In this document: piece by piece, positions 16,462 to 25,102 of the stretch
Layout: each line of letters begins with the position of its first letter
How positions within the stretch are numbered: position 1 is the stretch's first letter
Source of the DNA: a virus
Length of the DNA: 64,000 bases
Virus record (IMG/VR): IMGVR_UViG_3300029922_000005
Coordinates: 1-64,000 of that record
Direction: 5' to 3' (one strand)
Program-made: the position numbers and the translations under genes
The notes under the pieces: model-generated
What the model was told of the DNA's origin: nothing
Database searches by the model: none
The model's input: only the letters and a program-made list of their open reading frames with translations

Positions 16462-16680
16462 ATGAAAATAGGAGAATTAATAGATTTAAACTCAGAAGCT
16501 CATGAAATTATAAATTCCAATTTAAGTTGGAATGTTAAATATGATTTGATTTTTTCTGATGATATGTCATCAAAAGTTAAATTAGATTATTATGATCCAG
16601 ACACATCATATGAAGAAGATGTACTAGCTTGGATTGGAGCCTTTGATGAATATTTAAAATATAATAACATATTAAAATGA
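16462..16680 (+). CDS. Unknown 72-aa acidic protein
   Basis: Soluble acidic protein with a YDPDTSYEEDVLAWIGAFDEY segment. It overlaps the NadD-like gene start by 4 nt (ATGA), implying coupled translation. Confidence 0.58.
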   Translation: MKIGELIDLNSEAHEIINSNLSWNVKYDLIFSDDMSSKVKLDYYDPDTSYEEDVLAWIGAFDEYLKYNNILK

Positions 16681-17297
16681 AAAATATCGCACTTTTTTTT
16701 GGTAGCTATAATCCTTGTCATAATACACATATTAAGGTAGCTGAATGTGTATCTAAGTTAGATTATATTGATGAAGTGCAATTAGTAGTTTCGCCACAAA
16801 ATCCATTTAAGCATGATTTAGCTGATTATAATGATAGATTTAATATGTGTGAGTTATCTGTAGAAAATTATGCTAATATCACAGTAAATCATATCGAACG
16901 TTATTTACCTTTACCATCATTTACCATTAATGCATTAAATGAGTTAAGTAAATTAAATCCTGATACTAAATATTATATGATAATGGGGTTAGATATTTTT
17001 TTAGATATAGATAAATGGAAAAGTTATAAGGTTATATGTGAAAAATACCCTTTTTTAGTTTTACCAAGAGATTTTGATATAGAAACAAATGAAAAATGTT
17101 TTATTTATAAGAAAACTGAATTACTCAATAGTAATGTAATTATAAATAAAGATACTGTTTTTTTGAAAGATTTTAAAATATCATCATTATCTTCAACAAA
17201 AATAAGAAATAGTGTTGCAAATTCAGAAGATATTAGTATCTTTGTACCAGAAACAGTAAATAAATATATTCATCAACATAATCTATACAAAATATGA
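16677..17297 (+). CDS. nadD: Nicotinate mononucleotide adenylyltransferase
   Basis: A 206-residue HxGH-superfamily enzyme of the NadD type: GSYNPCHNTHI at residues 9-19 (HNTH in place of the usual HxGH, Thr for Gly), VVSPQNPFK, RFNMCELSV, YYMIMGLDIFLDIDKW (the MGLD-x-W region), and ISSLSSTKIRNSV matching the C-terminal ISSTxIR signature. It makes deamido-NAD from NaMN and ATP. Full length for the family. The Thr in HNTH is unusual and could affect activity. A second adenylyltransferase, NadM type, lies at 555. Confidence 0.85.
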   Translation: MKNIALFFGSYNPCHNTHIKVAECVSKLDYIDEVQLVVSPQNPFKHDLADYNDRFNMCELSVENYANITVNHIERYLPLPSFTINALNELSKLNPDTKYYMIMGLDIFLDIDKWKSYKVICEKYPFLVLPRDFDIETNEKCFIYKKTELLNSNVIINKDTVFLKDFKISSLSSTKIRNSVANSEDISIFVPETVNKYIHQHNLYKI

Positions 17298-17605
17298 TTT
17301 ATGTAACAACTACTTATTCCGATGATTATACCCATATTGAAAATGTATGGGATGTAAATGTAGATAATGTTGAAGAACTTTATAAAATTTTTATTACTGA
17401 AAAATCAATAGAGATGAATATTATTATAAATAAATATTGGTTAAATATAATGGATTTTGAACTTTTTCATAAACATTTAACAAAAACACAATATAATAAT
17501 TTATCTAAAAAATGGAAAAAGTTTTTACGTTTATGGAATAAAGATAAATTCATTTTTGAAAAATTAAATGGATTAAAATTAGAATTTAAATGTTTATCTA
17601 ATTAA
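17294..17605 (+). CDS. Unknown 103-aa protein
   Basis: ATGA overlap with the NadD-like gene. Strand-rich N-terminus and a basic, aromatic C-terminal half (KKWKKFLRLWNKDKFIFEKL). No family recognised. Confidence 0.58.
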   Translation: MIYVTTTYSDDYTHIENVWDVNVDNVEELYKIFITEKSIEMNIIINKYWLNIMDFELFHKHLTKTQYNNLSKKWKKFLRLWNKDKFIFEKLNGLKLEFKCLSN

Positions 17606-17611
17606 TAAAAT

Positions 17612-17983
17612 ATGCATAATTTCAGTGAACTGTTAAATTTTAATACATTAGAAGAAGGTCAAAAAAATTTGAATAAAGCGGTTGAAATTCGAGATATGAT
17701 GGGAGGAGAATTATATTGGAACATAGCTAATGATGATTGTGATGAAATTTCAAATAAGCTTGTTGATCTTAAAGTTAAATTGTTCAAAATAAAAGAAAAA
17801 CTTAACGGCATAAGTATTAAAGTTATTAAATTTTATTTAAGAATAAAAAAAATAGAATATTTAGATTCATCTTTAAATAGTAATGATAATAGATGTTTTG
17901 GATATTATATTCTAGATACTATAGAATTTAAATATATTGAAAATTTTTACAATAAAATTGATATAAATATATGGAAAATATAA
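17612..17983 (+). CDS. Unknown 123-aa helical protein
   Basis: Helical and charged (EEGQKNLNKAVEIRDMMGGE), four cysteines not in pairs. Ends overlapping the next gene by 13 nt. No family recognised. Confidence 0.58.
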   Translation: MHNFSELLNFNTLEEGQKNLNKAVEIRDMMGGELYWNIANDDCDEISNKLVDLKVKLFKIKEKLNGISIKVIKFYLRIKKIEYLDSSLNSNDNRCFGYYILDTIEFKYIENFYNKIDINIWKI

Positions 17984-18204
17984 ACGAATTATCTTTAAAA
18001 TTAAAGAATGAATTGATTAATGATTTAATGACATCTCCAAGAAATTTAGATGTAGAATATCTTCATGTTGGAATGAAAGTATACTCCAGACGAGAGTTGG
18101 CTAATGAAATTAAAAATGAAACTGAATTTGGATTAGAGTGGCTAGCAACATCAATAACTGTTGCAATAAATATAATTGCTAAGGATTCATTAAAAAATAA
18201 ATAA
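17971..18204 (+). CDS. Unknown 77-aa helical protein
   Basis: Starts inside the preceding gene. Contains a MKVYSRRELANEIKNET segment followed by a helix ATSITVAINIIA, a pattern reminiscent of short DNA-binding or regulator proteins; this is only a resemblance. Confidence 0.55.
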   Translation: MENINELSLKLKNELINDLMTSPRNLDVEYLHVGMKVYSRRELANEIKNETEFGLEWLATSITVAINIIAKDSLKNK

Positions 18205-18238
18205 AGAAAATTATAATAAACAATAAATAAAAATTAAA

Positions 18239-18577
18239 ATGAAAGAAAAAATTAAAGAATACCCAGTTATTACGACAGAAGAATTCGAAGCAAAAAAATT
18301 ATTTATGATAATTGATGTTCTTGATATATTTTATAAAAAGCATATCAAAAATAGTATAGAGTCAGTAAATATTGTTCTTAATTTTTTTGATAAATTCTCA
18401 AAAGAAAATAATATACAATGTAAAAATTTGTATGTAGTATCATTTGAATATAAAGGAGATGTAGTAGGATATTATGGATGCTGTGATATATTATCAGATG
18501 AATATTTAGAAAAATTTAGTGACTATTGCGATAATATCGGATTAGATTTAGATTATTATATCGAAGATAATGATTAA
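18239..18577 (+). CDS. Unknown 112-aa protein
   Basis: Soluble mixed protein with cysteines CC-x-D (YYGCCDILSDEYLEK). Overlaps the next gene by 8 nt. No family recognised. Confidence 0.58.
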   Translation: MKEKIKEYPVITTEEFEAKKLFMIIDVLDIFYKKHIKNSIESVNIVLNFFDKFSKENNIQCKNLYVVSFEYKGDVVGYYGCCDILSDEYLEKFSDYCDNIGLDLDYYIEDND

Positions 18578-19034
18578 TTTAAAAAAAATTAACGGAAATG
18601 AAATTATAGATTTCATTAACAAATCATATGAAGATAATGATGATCTTGATGATTGCTCACTAGGATTTCCACTTACATTTGAAAGTCAAAGAATTTTCAA
18701 TGACAGATATGAATTGAGATTTATGTCCCGTTATAATAATTGGGGTAGTAACGGTACATTACAACCTATATCTGATAATATTATTGCTATTGATGAAGAA
18801 GGTAATATTATAATAGGATTAGAAGAACCTTTTGAAGATGATGAAAGTTCTGATATATTAGAAGATATACTAAGCAAATGGTTACCTACTCATGTTTTCA
18901 GTGATCAATCTGAAAATTTTAATAATATAATGATTGACGCACGTGAAAAAATTAATAAAATTTCTATTAACGATATAAATCTTATGGATAATATAATCAA
19001 ACAATTAACCAATGCTAGAACAATGATGAAATAA
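18570..19034 (+). CDS. Unknown acidic 154-aa protein
   Basis: Acidic protein with a central beta region (YELRFMSRYNNWGSNGTLQP) and two acidic helices. Starts in the stop of the previous gene. No motif recognised. Confidence 0.58.
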   Translation: MINLKKINGNEIIDFINKSYEDNDDLDDCSLGFPLTFESQRIFNDRYELRFMSRYNNWGSNGTLQPISDNIIAIDEEGNIIIGLEEPFEDDESSDILEDILSKWLPTHVFSDQSENFNNIMIDAREKINKISINDINLMDNIIKQLTNARTMMK

Positions 19035-19035
19035 T

Positions 19036-19233
19036 ATGAATGCTACTGAAATTGTTACAAATAGAGAAGATTTTAAAGATAAATTAAAAAAACTTTTCAT
19101 TCCATCATGTATAAAGGATTTTGGTGATATAGAACCATTTAACATAGGATACGCAATGAAAAACTGGACATTTTTTTATTATTCTGTTGAAAATATTGGA
19201 ATACATACAGTAGAATTAATTGAAAATAAATAA
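19036..19233 (+). CDS. Unknown 65-aa protein
   Basis: Short soluble protein (NATEIVTNREDFKDKLKKLF) one base after the previous stop, overlapping the ART-like gene by 14 nt if that gene uses its upstream start. No family recognised. Confidence 0.5.
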   Translation: MNATEIVTNREDFKDKLKKLFIPSCIKDFGDIEPFNIGYAMKNWTFFYYSVENIGIHTVELIENK

Positions 19234-19234
19234 T

Positions 19235-19642
19235 ATGAAAAAACAATTTATATCACCTTTTAATGAGGAGTCTTTTGAAAAAGAATTTATTCAACATGAT
19301 ATTAGTAAATATGATGTTTTGTATCATGTAACAACTGAAGATAGAATAGAAAATATTAAAAATGATGGACTGAAAATTAACCAGCCTCAGTATAAATCAC
19401 TTGTTGAGACAGGGATGTTGTTCTTTTCTTATCCTATACTACATAATACTCAAGATTTATTTAGATATTATGATAAATCGTATATTGTAGCACTTGATGT
19501 ACAAAAATTGATTAAAGATGGTATTATTTTTTATGATGATAATTTCTCAAATCAAGATCAATCATCAAATAGAAATCATTTATGCTGTGAAGTAGATATA
19601 CCAGTTAAATATATTAAAAAAATTATAGAACCATTTGAATAA
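19235..19642 (+). CDS. ADP-ribosyltransferase-like protein
   Basis: A 135-residue protein from ATG 19235 (ATG 19220 would add five residues inside the previous gene). YDVLYHVTTEDRIENIKNDG matches the opening of many ART-fold proteins: a strand with an H near Y/T, then a helix, then a G-L. FFSYPI follows and a late acidic CCEVDI could hold the catalytic Glu. ART enzymes move ADP-ribose from NAD+ to protein, RNA or DNA; KptA and DarT belong to this fold. Fold call is moderate; substrate unknown. Confidence 0.5.
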   Translation: MKKQFISPFNEESFEKEFIQHDISKYDVLYHVTTEDRIENIKNDGLKINQPQYKSLVETGMLFFSYPILHNTQDLFRYYDKSYIVALDVQKLIKDGIIFYDDNFSNQDQSSNRNHLCCEVDIPVKYIKKIIEPFE

Positions 19643-19842
19643 TAATTTGCATTGAAAATATTAATTCAATTGATGCGTTCACTCGTAATTTGCCATTATT
19701 TAAGCCTTTGCATGTAGTATCTAATGATCAATTTAGAATTGAATTTAAAGAATATAAAAATAGGTTATATTATAAAAACCGTCATATATTTATTACACCA
19801 TCTGAATATAGAAAACTTAAATTAAATAAATTAAATAATTAA
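19643..19842 (+). pseudogene. Decayed C-tagged paralogue, copy 1
   Basis: Open frame with no ATG. It shares LFKPLHV and the terminal EYRKLKLNKLN with the intact gene at 20052. Its expected N-terminus (MIKPGDIL) is gone and runs into the stop of the ART-like gene, as if a junction recombination removed it. Non-ATG initiation cannot be excluded. Confidence 0.6.
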
Positions 19843-20068
19843 ATCTGGCGATATATTAATTTGTACTCAGCATAATTCAAGTTTTGGGTTCACTAACACT
19901 AACTTAAAACTTTTTACTCCATTGCATGTTAAACATTTAAAATATGGAGATACATTTGAATTTTATGAATATCCAGGTAAAACTTATATATCTGAATATC
20001 ACACTTTCATAAAATTATCTGATTATAGAAAACTTAAATTAAATAAATTAAATGATAAAACCTGGTGA
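19835..20068 (+). pseudogene. Paralogue with ATA in place of ATG, copy 2
   Basis: In-frame homologue of the 20052 gene (IKSGDILICTQHN ... LFTPLHVKHLKYGD ... DYRKLKLNKLND). Where copy 3 has ATG-ATA-AAA, this copy has ATA-ATT-AAA, a one-base loss of the start. The frame is otherwise open for 77 codons, so decay is recent, or ATA is used as a weak start. Overlaps both neighbours by 8-17 nt. Confidence 0.65.
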
Positions 20069-20288
20069 TATATTAATTTGTACTCATAATAAAGAAGGTT
20101 CAAGTAAAATTGAACTTTTCAAACCTTTACATGTTAAACTAACAACAAATGATGATCATTTTTTTGAATTTGAAGAATTTGAAAATGTTGCATACACCAG
20201 TAATTATCATATTTTTATAAAATTATCTGAATATAGAAAACTTAAATTAAATGAATTAAATGAAATCTCAAATAAAGAAATTTATTGA
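20052..20288 (+). CDS. Small C-tagged protein, copy 3
   Basis: Intact member of a three-copy tandem array: MIKPGDILICTHNKEGSS, then LFKPLHVKL, then EYRKLKLNELNEISNKEIY. The GDIL turn suggests a small beta barrel. The next gene's ATG lies in the tag codons (29-nt overlap). Function unknown. Confidence 0.65.
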   Translation: MIKPGDILICTHNKEGSSKIELFKPLHVKLTTNDDHFFEFEEFENVAYTSNYHIFIKLSEYRKLKLNELNEISNKEIY

Positions 20289-20553
20289 TTATATATTCGA
20301 AAAAATACATAAGCAAAAAATAGAATTAATTCTTAAAAAATATAAAATTGATACTGATTCATATGAGAAAGGTAGGCAATTTGGATATGAGAAAGGGTTT
20401 ATTGACGGAACAAAATCGAATCCACAAAAACATTACTCTGTACCAAAAAAAGATTATGATGACTTAATTATATATTTAGCATCTCATAATCTTGTACTTA
20501 TATATAACGTAGATTCACCAGATGGAACTGGATTAATGGTTAGAAAAATATAA
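20260..20553 (+). CDS. Unknown 97-aa protein
   Basis: N-terminal basic helix, a central Gly-rich segment YEKGRQFGYEKGFIDGTKSN and a strand-rich end. Long overlap with the preceding gene supports the start. No family recognised. Confidence 0.58.
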   Translation: MKSQIKKFIDYIFEKIHKQKIELILKKYKIDTDSYEKGRQFGYEKGFIDGTKSNPQKHYSVPKKDYDDLIIYLASHNLVLIYNVDSPDGTGLMVRKI

Positions 20554-20564
20554 AAATAATAATT

Positions 20565-20963
20565 ATGGGCCTTGATTTAACATTTTATAAAACAAAAGAT
20601 ATATATAATGAGATAACTCCAGTTATATATAAAGATAATGATTATACAGAAGATGAAGCAAAAAATTCAATAATATTTGAAGATTTTGAAAAAAAGGTAA
20701 TAGAAATTTATTATCTTAGAAATAATTACCAATTACTAACTTATTTAATTAGTGAATATGGTCAAATAAAAAATGATAAAAAATCATATTTTAAAAATAA
20801 TGAGCTTAATGATTGCATTGTTAAAATTAAAGAAAGTGATATATTAAATATTAAAGAAGTTATAAAAAATAAGCACTGGACAGATAAAGATGAAACTCAT
20901 TTCATTGATATTCTTAAAAAATCAATTGTGCACAATAGCATTTTAATACATATTAGTTATTAA
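20565..20963 (+). CDS. MGLD-type phage protein
   Basis: A 132-residue protein beginning MGLDLTFYKTKD. Phage proteins starting MGLD[LM]-x-[FY] with a later aromatic RNNY/RKxN helix recur in large phages without a known function; the YYLRNNYQLLTYL stretch fits. Recognition rests on that pattern alone. Confidence 0.55.
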   Translation: MGLDLTFYKTKDIYNEITPVIYKDNDYTEDEAKNSIIFEDFEKKVIEIYYLRNNYQLLTYLISEYGQIKNDKKSYFKNNELNDCIVKIKESDILNIKEVIKNKHWTDKDETHFIDILKKSIVHNSILIHISY

Positions 20964-21010
20964 TATTATTATTTAACTTTTAAGATACTACATATACCAA
21001 ATATATGTGG

Positions 21011-21018
21011 TATCTTTG
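21011..21018 (+). promoter_or_regulatory. -7 element TATCTTTG
   Basis: A perfect Bacteroidetes -7 box 36 nt before ATG 21054. No TTTG is seen at the proper -33 distance, so it is either a weak promoter or helped by an activator. Confidence 0.5.
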
Positions 21019-21053
21019 TATTTGAAATTTTTAAACAATTAAATCATATTATT

Positions 21054-21257
21054 ATGAGTACAATGTTAATATTATCAGTATTTTTAGGAATTATTTCTGT
21101 TATTTTTTTTGGATTTGCATTTCTTGGTAAATCAAATAGATTAATGATGTATATTATTGGATGCTTATTCTTTTGTGCTAGCATGATTTTTATGCATGAA
21201 TATTCTGATCATGTAAAATGTAATAATTCTAAATTAGAGTATTATATTAAAAAATAA
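21054..21257 (+). CDS. Two-span membrane protein
   Basis: A 67-residue protein: hydrophobic segments at residues 4-25 and 30-48, then a His/Asp-containing tail (MHEYSDHVKCNN). Has its own -7 box. Function unknown. Confidence 0.6.
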   Translation: MSTMLILSVFLGIISVIFFGFAFLGKSNRLMMYIIGCLFFCASMIFMHEYSDHVKCNNSKLEYYIKK

Positions 21258-21286
21258 ATTATTAGAGTATTTTTATTATAACTTCA

Positions 21287-21530
21287 TGTTATTCATTTAG
21301 TGAAATAACAACAAGAGATAAACAGGTTTGGTGAGGTTATGAAATAATATTTGTAAACCGAAGTGGAACTAAGATGCCATTGAAAAAAGTTAGTAAGTTC
21401 GGCGCAGGACTAAAAAGATTACAAGGTCTAAGTTAGAGAGGGATCCAAGAAAGAACTGAACTATGCCATAGTAGAAATAAATACCTGTAATAATTTATAA
21501 AAAGTGAATGATTAATCATTCACTTTTTTT
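21287..21530 (+). ncRNA. Putative structured RNA with terminator
   Basis: About 240 nt with no protein frame, richer in G than its surroundings. Hairpin TGTTATT/AATAACA at 21287-21310, GGTTT/AAACC at 21325-21359, GTTC/GGAC around 21399, and a long-range ACAGGT (21322) to ACCTGT (21483) pairing. It ends in a strong intrinsic terminator. No match to RNase P, tmRNA, 6S or a riboswitch that I know. The 5' end is not defined. Confidence 0.6.
21500..21530 (+). terminator. Intrinsic terminator
   Basis: Perfect self-complementary stem GTGAATGA/TCATTCAC with TTAA loop, extended by A/T pairs and followed by seven T. Ends the structured RNA and isolates the hydrolase gene. Confidence 0.85.
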
Positions 21531-21625
21531 GCGTATATAATAGTTATATAACATAAATTTAATATAATTTTAATAGTAAATCATCTAATAATATAGTGAA
21601 TATTAAATATATAATAATAAAAAAT

Positions 21626-22330
21626 ATGGAAATAGAAGCACTTTTTATATCAGATGTGCATCTTGGTACAAAATATACAAAAGCTACTGAATTATTAGAA
21701 ATATTAAAATATTATAAGCCAAAAAAATTATTTTTAATAGGAGATATCATTGATGGATGGGCGTTAAAAAAGAAGCATTACTGGAATCAAGAACAAACAA
21801 ATGTAATTAGAAAAATTTTATCATATTCAAAAAATGGAACAGAAATATATTACATATCAGGAAATCATGATGATTTTTTAAAACATTATATATTTGATTT
21901 TGGTAATATTCATATAATATCTGAAATGATATGGAATAATTGTTTAATTACTCATGGAGATAAATATGATACTGTAGTTATGAATAATAAATGGATTGCT
22001 CATTTGGGTAGTATTGGTTATGATATCGCTCTTTATTTAAATAAATATATTAGTAATATTAGAAAATTATTTGGTTTAGATAAAAAATCTTTCAGTAAAT
22101 GGTTAAAAAATAATGTAAAAGAAGCTATCAATTTTATATACAAATTTGAAGAAATTTTAATAACAGATACAATAAAAAAAGGTTGTGATACTGTAATTTG
22201 CGGTCATGTTCACACTCCTGATGATAAAATTATAAATAATGTAAGATATTTAAATACTGGTGATTGGATTGAAAATTGTTCATATATTATATATGATAAA
22301 AATAAATTCACTTTAAAATATTATGATTAA
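21626..22330 (+). CDS. LpxH-like metallophosphoesterase
   Basis: From ATG 21626, 234 residues. Calcineurin-fold motifs: ISDVHLG (about 7), GDIIDGW, SGNHDDFL, THGDKYD and CGHVHTPD, ending in a VRYLNTGDW segment. The pattern and length match UDP-2,3-diacylglucosamine hydrolase-like proteins, which act in lipid A synthesis at the inner membrane. It overlaps a glycosyltransferase gene by 8 nt, so the pair likely modifies an envelope lipid or sugar. A GTG at 21596 is a poorer start. Confidence 0.8.
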   Translation: MEIEALFISDVHLGTKYTKATELLEILKYYKPKKLFLIGDIIDGWALKKKHYWNQEQTNVIRKILSYSKNGTEIYYISGNHDDFLKHYIFDFGNIHIISEMIWNNCLITHGDKYDTVVMNNKWIAHLGSIGYDIALYLNKYISNIRKLFGLDKKSFSKWLKNNVKEAINFIYKFEEILITDTIKKGCDTVICGHVHTPDDKIINNVRYLNTGDWIENCSYIIYDKNKFTLKYYD

Positions 22331-23048
22331 TATAAAAGATTTATTGACAATTATTATTCCTTGTAAAAATGAAGAAAAATATATAGAAAGCACTTTAACT
22401 AATATTAATAATCAAAATAATGTTAAAGGAATAATTGTTTATATTTCTGATGCAGGATCAACAGATAACACATTAGATATAATTAGTAGTTTTGAAAATA
22501 ATTTAAAAAATAATTTAAAAATTAAAATAATTGAAGGTGGTAGAGTATCTGTAGGTAGAAATAATGGATTGAAATTAGTTGATACTCCTTATGTTTTATT
22601 TATGGACGCTGATACAACATTAGAAAATGATAATCAAATAAATGAATATTTAAATTGTATGATAAATAATGATTTATATTTAATGACTTCTCCATTATAT
22701 TGTATTGTAAATGATAAATATGCAAAAATAATGTTCAAATCTTTTAACGCTTTAAATAAAATATTATCTAATATTCAACCGTTTGCAATTGGATTGTTTT
22801 TTATGACAAAAACTGATATTATTAAAAAATTAGGTGGCTTTGATGAATCTGTTATACATTCAGAAGATTATCTATTATCTAAAAAATATAATAGAAATAA
22901 ATTTAAAATAGGTAAATATAAAGTAGGACAAGATAATAGAAGATTTAAAAGATTTGGATATTTCAAAATGATAAAATTATTATCAAATGGATTATTATAT
23001 CAAAATAATATAGATTATTTCAGAAAAGATAATAATTATTGGAATTAA
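22323..23048 (+). CDS. Family 2 glycosyltransferase
   Basis: A 241-residue GT-A enzyme: LTIIIPCKNEEKYIESTL, SDAGSTDNT (nucleotide-sugar binding), GRVSVGRNNGL and LFMDADTTLEN, where DAD is the metal-binding DxD. A later GFDESVIHSEDYLL resembles the acceptor-side E-D motif. It transfers a sugar to an unknown acceptor. Coupled to the LpxH-like gene, it may alter the host surface during infection. Confidence 0.85.
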   Translation: MINIKDLLTIIIPCKNEEKYIESTLTNINNQNNVKGIIVYISDAGSTDNTLDIISSFENNLKNNLKIKIIEGGRVSVGRNNGLKLVDTPYVLFMDADTTLENDNQINEYLNCMINNDLYLMTSPLYCIVNDKYAKIMFKSFNALNKILSNIQPFAIGLFFMTKTDIIKKLGGFDESVIHSEDYLLSKKYNRNKFKIGKYKVGQDNRRFKRFGYFKMIKLLSNGLLYQNNIDYFRKDNNYWN

Positions 23049-23063
23049 AAAATTCTGAAAGAA

Positions 23064-23375
23064 CTATAAGTTAAAATTAGTTGCAGCATTTTTTAGTTTA
23101 ATTATTTCTTTATCTTTATCAAATATTAATATAGCATCTGGATAAATGATCCATCCTTTAGTATGACTAAAATCATAAAAATTAATTGTATATGATGCCA
23201 TAGTTCCAGTTTCATAATCAATTATTTTAAAAATTTTATTTGTTAATTTTTTCAAATAATATTTTTTTAATTCTGAATTTGAAAAACTTATATTATTCAC
23301 ATCAAGAATAACATAATCTCCTACTTCAGGTTTATCAGTATTATTTATTTCTTCAAATCTTTTTAAGTATTTCAT
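23064..23375 (-). CDS. Tagged cassette protein (GDYV type)
   Basis: A 103-residue protein with N-tag MKYLKRFEEINNTDKPEVGDYVIL and C-end AATNFNL. The PEVGDYV turn after the N-tag is shared with its upstream neighbours and looks like the first strand of a small beta barrel; the rest is unique. Last gene of a four-gene overlapping run. Confidence 0.78.
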   Translation of the reverse strand: MKYLKRFEEINNTDKPEVGDYVILDVNNISFSNSELKKYYLKKLTNKIFKIIDYETGTMASYTINFYDFSHTKGWIIYPDAILIFDKDKEIIKLKNAATNFNL

Positions 23376-23740
23376 ATGTTAAATTTATTTGCATTTTTTT
23401 TAATTTCTATTCGTTGTTTTAATTCTTCTTTTGTTTTTCCAATTGCATTTATATCCTCTAAATTAAATATTTTATTATAACCTCCATAAGGTTTATCATA
23501 TGGAAAAAACTTTAATACATTTTCTGGAATTTTAAATCCATATGTTACAATTATTCTATCATCATTAAAAAATGTATATATTTGTCCAGGATGATTAAGA
23601 AGATAATCTTTTAAATTATCAAGTTCTTTTTCATCATAGTATCTTTTTAAATGATTAATATATTTTTTACTTATTATTGAAACATAATCTCCTACTTCAG
23701 GCTTATTAGTAGTATTTTCAAATGTTTTTATATATTTCAT
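23372..23740 (-). CDS. Tagged cassette protein (GDYV type)
   Basis: A 122-residue protein: MKYIKTFENTTNKPEVGDYV at the start, a unique middle (HLKRYYDEKELDNLKDYLL), a KTKEELKQRIEIKK helix and terminal NANKFNI. Overlaps both neighbours by 4 nt. Confidence 0.78.
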   Translation of the reverse strand: MKYIKTFENTTNKPEVGDYVSIISKKYINHLKRYYDEKELDNLKDYLLNHPGQIYTFFNDDRIIVTYGFKIPENVLKFFPYDKPYGGYNKIFNLEDINAIGKTKEELKQRIEIKKNANKFNI

Positions 23741-24087
23741 ATGTTAAATTTATTTGCTTGTAATATAGCTTTTAATTCTTCTTTATTTTTAGAATATTTT
23801 ATAATATCTATTGCTTTCATAGAAAATCCATATTCATTATTTGATAGAAATATTTTAAAATTATTTAATTCAAATGGAATATTATCATATTGTATAATAT
23901 AATGTGTAGTTCCAGGAAATAATTTACCAGTAATTTCAACAAGTTTACCTATATTATTATTAATAAAATCATTAAATATTTTATATTTTTCATTATTATG
24001 ACCTTCATACCATTCACATATGACGTAATTTCCTACTTCAAGTTTATCAGTATTATTTATTTCTTCAAATGTTTTTATGTATTTCAT
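23737..24087 (-). CDS. Tagged cassette protein (GDYV-like)
   Basis: A 116-residue protein: MKYIKTFEEINNTDKLEVGN at the start, then a unique middle with LVEITGKLFPGTTHYIIQYD and an end helix NKEELKAILQANKFNI. Same overlapping operon; ATGA junctions on both sides. Confidence 0.78.
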   Translation of the reverse strand: MKYIKTFEEINNTDKLEVGNYVICEWYEGHNNEKYKIFNDFINNNIGKLVEITGKLFPGTTHYIIQYDNIPFELNNFKIFLSNNEYGFSMKAIDIIKYSKNKEELKAILQANKFNI

Positions 24088-24407
24088 AAATTAAATTTAT
24101 TTGCTGCAATTTTAAGTTTCAAATCCTCTTTGGTTTTAGAAAATGCATATATTTCGTTATATTGAAAATTTTTAAAATATCCATATTTTTCAATATATCC
24201 TAATAATTCTTTCATATTATCAGGTATATTTTTACCATATGATACCTCAACGCTATGTATATTATTTCCAATACTATAAAATTTAATTATTTTACCTGGA
24301 TAATTAAGAAAAAAATCTTTATAATCTTCATATCTACTATTTATTGAAACATAATCTCCTACTTCAGGCTTATTAGTAGTATTTTCAAATAATTTTAAGT
24401 ATTTCAT
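24084..24407 (-). CDS. Tagged cassette protein (GDYV type)
   Basis: First gene of the run. From ATG 24407 it starts MKYLKLFENTTNKPEVGDYV, matching the others, whereas an upstream ATG at 24473 would add an unrelated hydrophobic 22 residues. The end is KTKEDLKLKIAANKFNL. The 108-residue protein resembles the 23372 gene most. Confidence 0.78.
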   Translation of the reverse strand: MKYLKLFENTTNKPEVGDYVSINSRYEDYKDFFLNYPGKIIKFYSIGNNIHSVEVSYGKNIPDNMKELLGYIEKYGYFKNFQYNEIYAFSKTKEDLKLKIAANKFNL

Positions 24408-24491
24408 ATTATTATATATTAAAAAAATATAATTAAATTCCTCAATTGAAATAATTATAGTATTTTTGTACATAATATTAAATATAAATAT

Positions 24492-25016
24492 ATGGAACTA
24501 AAAGTAGTAGATTATAAGATATATAAAATTCATACCACACGTGAACAATATCGTGAGAATGCTATCAAATATGATTATGCATTAAAAAATAAAAATTGGG
24601 CTAACGATTTTGAAGGAATGATTGAAAAAAAATATTCTGGATATTCTGATGAAATAGGTTCATTTAGTGAGAATCATTATTTATTAAAAACTGTATTTGT
24701 TGGTGATAAATTTGATATAAATAAAGATTTTTATGATAAATGTAAAGAACCTTACTATAATATAGTAAATATTGAATTTAGAGAATATGGTGATAATTTG
24801 ACCGATGAAATTATTAAATCTAAATTTGAAGTAGTTAAACCAAATAAACCAACTACATATCCTAAATATAATAATGAAATTAAATTTAATTATGATAAAA
24901 AAAATGTTACAATTGAAAAAATATACTTTGATGGATATCAATGGCAATATAAATTAAAGAATATTGGGCATATTTATGATTATATTTCTGAAACTACTAT
25001 CAATAAATATAATTGA
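24492..25016 (+). CDS. Unknown 174-aa protein
   Basis: Divergent from the tagged run. Soluble, Tyr/Lys/Asn-rich, with no motif. N-terminal half is helical (TTREQYRENAIKYDYALKNK), C-terminal half strand-rich with a Pro-rich linker (VVKPNKPTTYPKY). A TATTTTTG -7-like box lies at 24461. Function unknown. Confidence 0.62.
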   Translation: MELKVVDYKIYKIHTTREQYRENAIKYDYALKNKNWANDFEGMIEKKYSGYSDEIGSFSENHYLLKTVFVGDKFDINKDFYDKCKEPYYNIVNIEFREYGDNLTDEIIKSKFEVVKPNKPTTYPKYNNEIKFNYDKKNVTIEKIYFDGYQWQYKLKNIGHIYDYISETTINKYN

Positions 25017-25102
25017 ATTGTTAAAAAAATATAAAAATTATTTAATTTTTTGGTATATAATAAAAAATGTGATAATTTTGTAATGTAATTAAAAATTAAA
25101 AT

